From Spirochaetaceae bacterium (GTDB lineage Bacteria; Spirochaetota; Spirochaetia; Treponematales; Breznakiellaceae), in assembly GCA_031288215.1 (NCBI GenBank), contig JAITRV010000203.1:1-5346 (forward strand): a DNA stretch of 5,346 nt. Direction: 5' to 3'. Below the pieces are notes generated by a model that saw nothing but the letters and a program-made list of their open reading frames with translations, searched no databases and was not told the DNA's origin. Made by a program: the position numbers and the translations under genes. Below, piece by piece: positions 5,233-5,346 of the stretch; position 1 is the first letter of the stretch; every line of letters starts with the position of its first letter.

Positions 5233-5252
5233 ATCATATAAAGGAGTTCCCC

Positions 5253-5346
5253 ATGAATAAGTTCTTCCTCAAGCTCTTCTGCTCTCTTTCCCTCGCCGCC
5301 CTCCTGGCGGCGTGTTTTAACCCGATGACGTCTTCAACGGCGGACG
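5253..5346 (+). CDS. N-terminus of a lipoprotein (partial, runs off the window)
   Basis: The ATG at 5253 follows a strong AAGGAG (5241-5246) at a 6-base spacer. The first residues MNKFFLKLFCSLSLAALLAA and then Cys21 form a classical type II signal peptide: two early lysines, a hydrophobic core, and the lipobox L-A-A-C at 18-21. After processing, the mature protein would start at the lipidated Cys21, followed by FNPMTSSTAD. Phe at the +2 position carries no Asp-type inner-membrane retention signal by the E. coli rule. Thirty-one full codons are present, so the function of the mature part is unknown. It is probably expressed from the promoter near 5000 through a long leader, as I see no closer promoter. 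Confidence 0.85.
   Translation, partial: MNKFFLKLFCSLSLAALLAACFNPMTSSTAD

Noticed and set aside
5237..5242. TATAAA just before the lipoprotein gene as a -10 box
   Set aside because: It overlaps the ribosome site, would start transcription at or next to the ATG, and has no -35 element in the pyrimidine tract or hairpin upstream.
4806..5252. tRNA, riboswitch or T-box in the intergenic region
   Set aside because: I see no cloverleaf, no GGTTCGA T-loop in a tRNA context (the GGTTCG strings belong to the 14-bp repeats), no T-box sequence and no known riboswitch core.

Overview
The window is GC-rich bacterial DNA, apart from a short AT-rich patch near 4960-5030. It holds the 3' part of an ABC-transporter operon of the peptide/nickel (Opp/Dpp/Nik) family on the + strand, a convergent PLP-enzyme gene (D-cysteine desulfhydrase family) on the - strand, a 447-base intergenic region full of repeats and regulatory-looking sequence, and the first 31 codons of a lipoprotein gene on the + strand. 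The lipobox signal peptide implies a lipoprotein-rich bacterium, Gram-negative or spirochaete-like. The lipoprotein N-terminus and the iterated AACC-NNN-GGTT intergenic repeat remind me of gut or termite-associated treponemes, but that is an impression and the sequence does not prove a taxon.

Positions 1-3742 form one compact operon. The last 24 codons of what is probably a family-5 substrate-binding protein are followed after 6 bases by an inner-membrane permease (83-1033). A second permease overlaps it by ATGA (1030-1860). A fused double ATPase (about 1853-3742) overlaps the second permease by about 8 bases. Together they encode a complete importer: binding protein, two permeases, and both nucleotide-binding domains on one chain. 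The substrate cannot be read from the sequence; peptide, nickel-chelate and other small ligands are all possible. The ATPase start lies in an unusual 12-bp tandem repeat that supplies several in-frame ATGs.

Positions 3743-3791 are the short gap between convergent genes and carry a GC hairpin. Positions 3792-4769 (possibly up to 4805) on the - strand encode a D-cysteine desulfhydrase-like enzyme, expected to make pyruvate, sulfide and ammonia.

The intergenic region 4806-5252 is the part most worth a second look. Next to the desulfhydrase gene there is an 11-bp perfect inverted repeat and four 14-bp tandem units that each contain a small palindrome. Next come phased T-tracts and a sigma70-like promoter pointing right. 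Downstream of it is a 28-codon ORF with a good ribosome binding site. Its C9 run encodes Pro-Pro-Pro, and it ends 7 bases before a C/U-rich, G-poor tract of about 73 bases that leads into the lipoprotein gene. This layout suggests a leader-peptide-controlled 5' UTR, possibly Rho-dependent and possibly phase-variable. That is inference.
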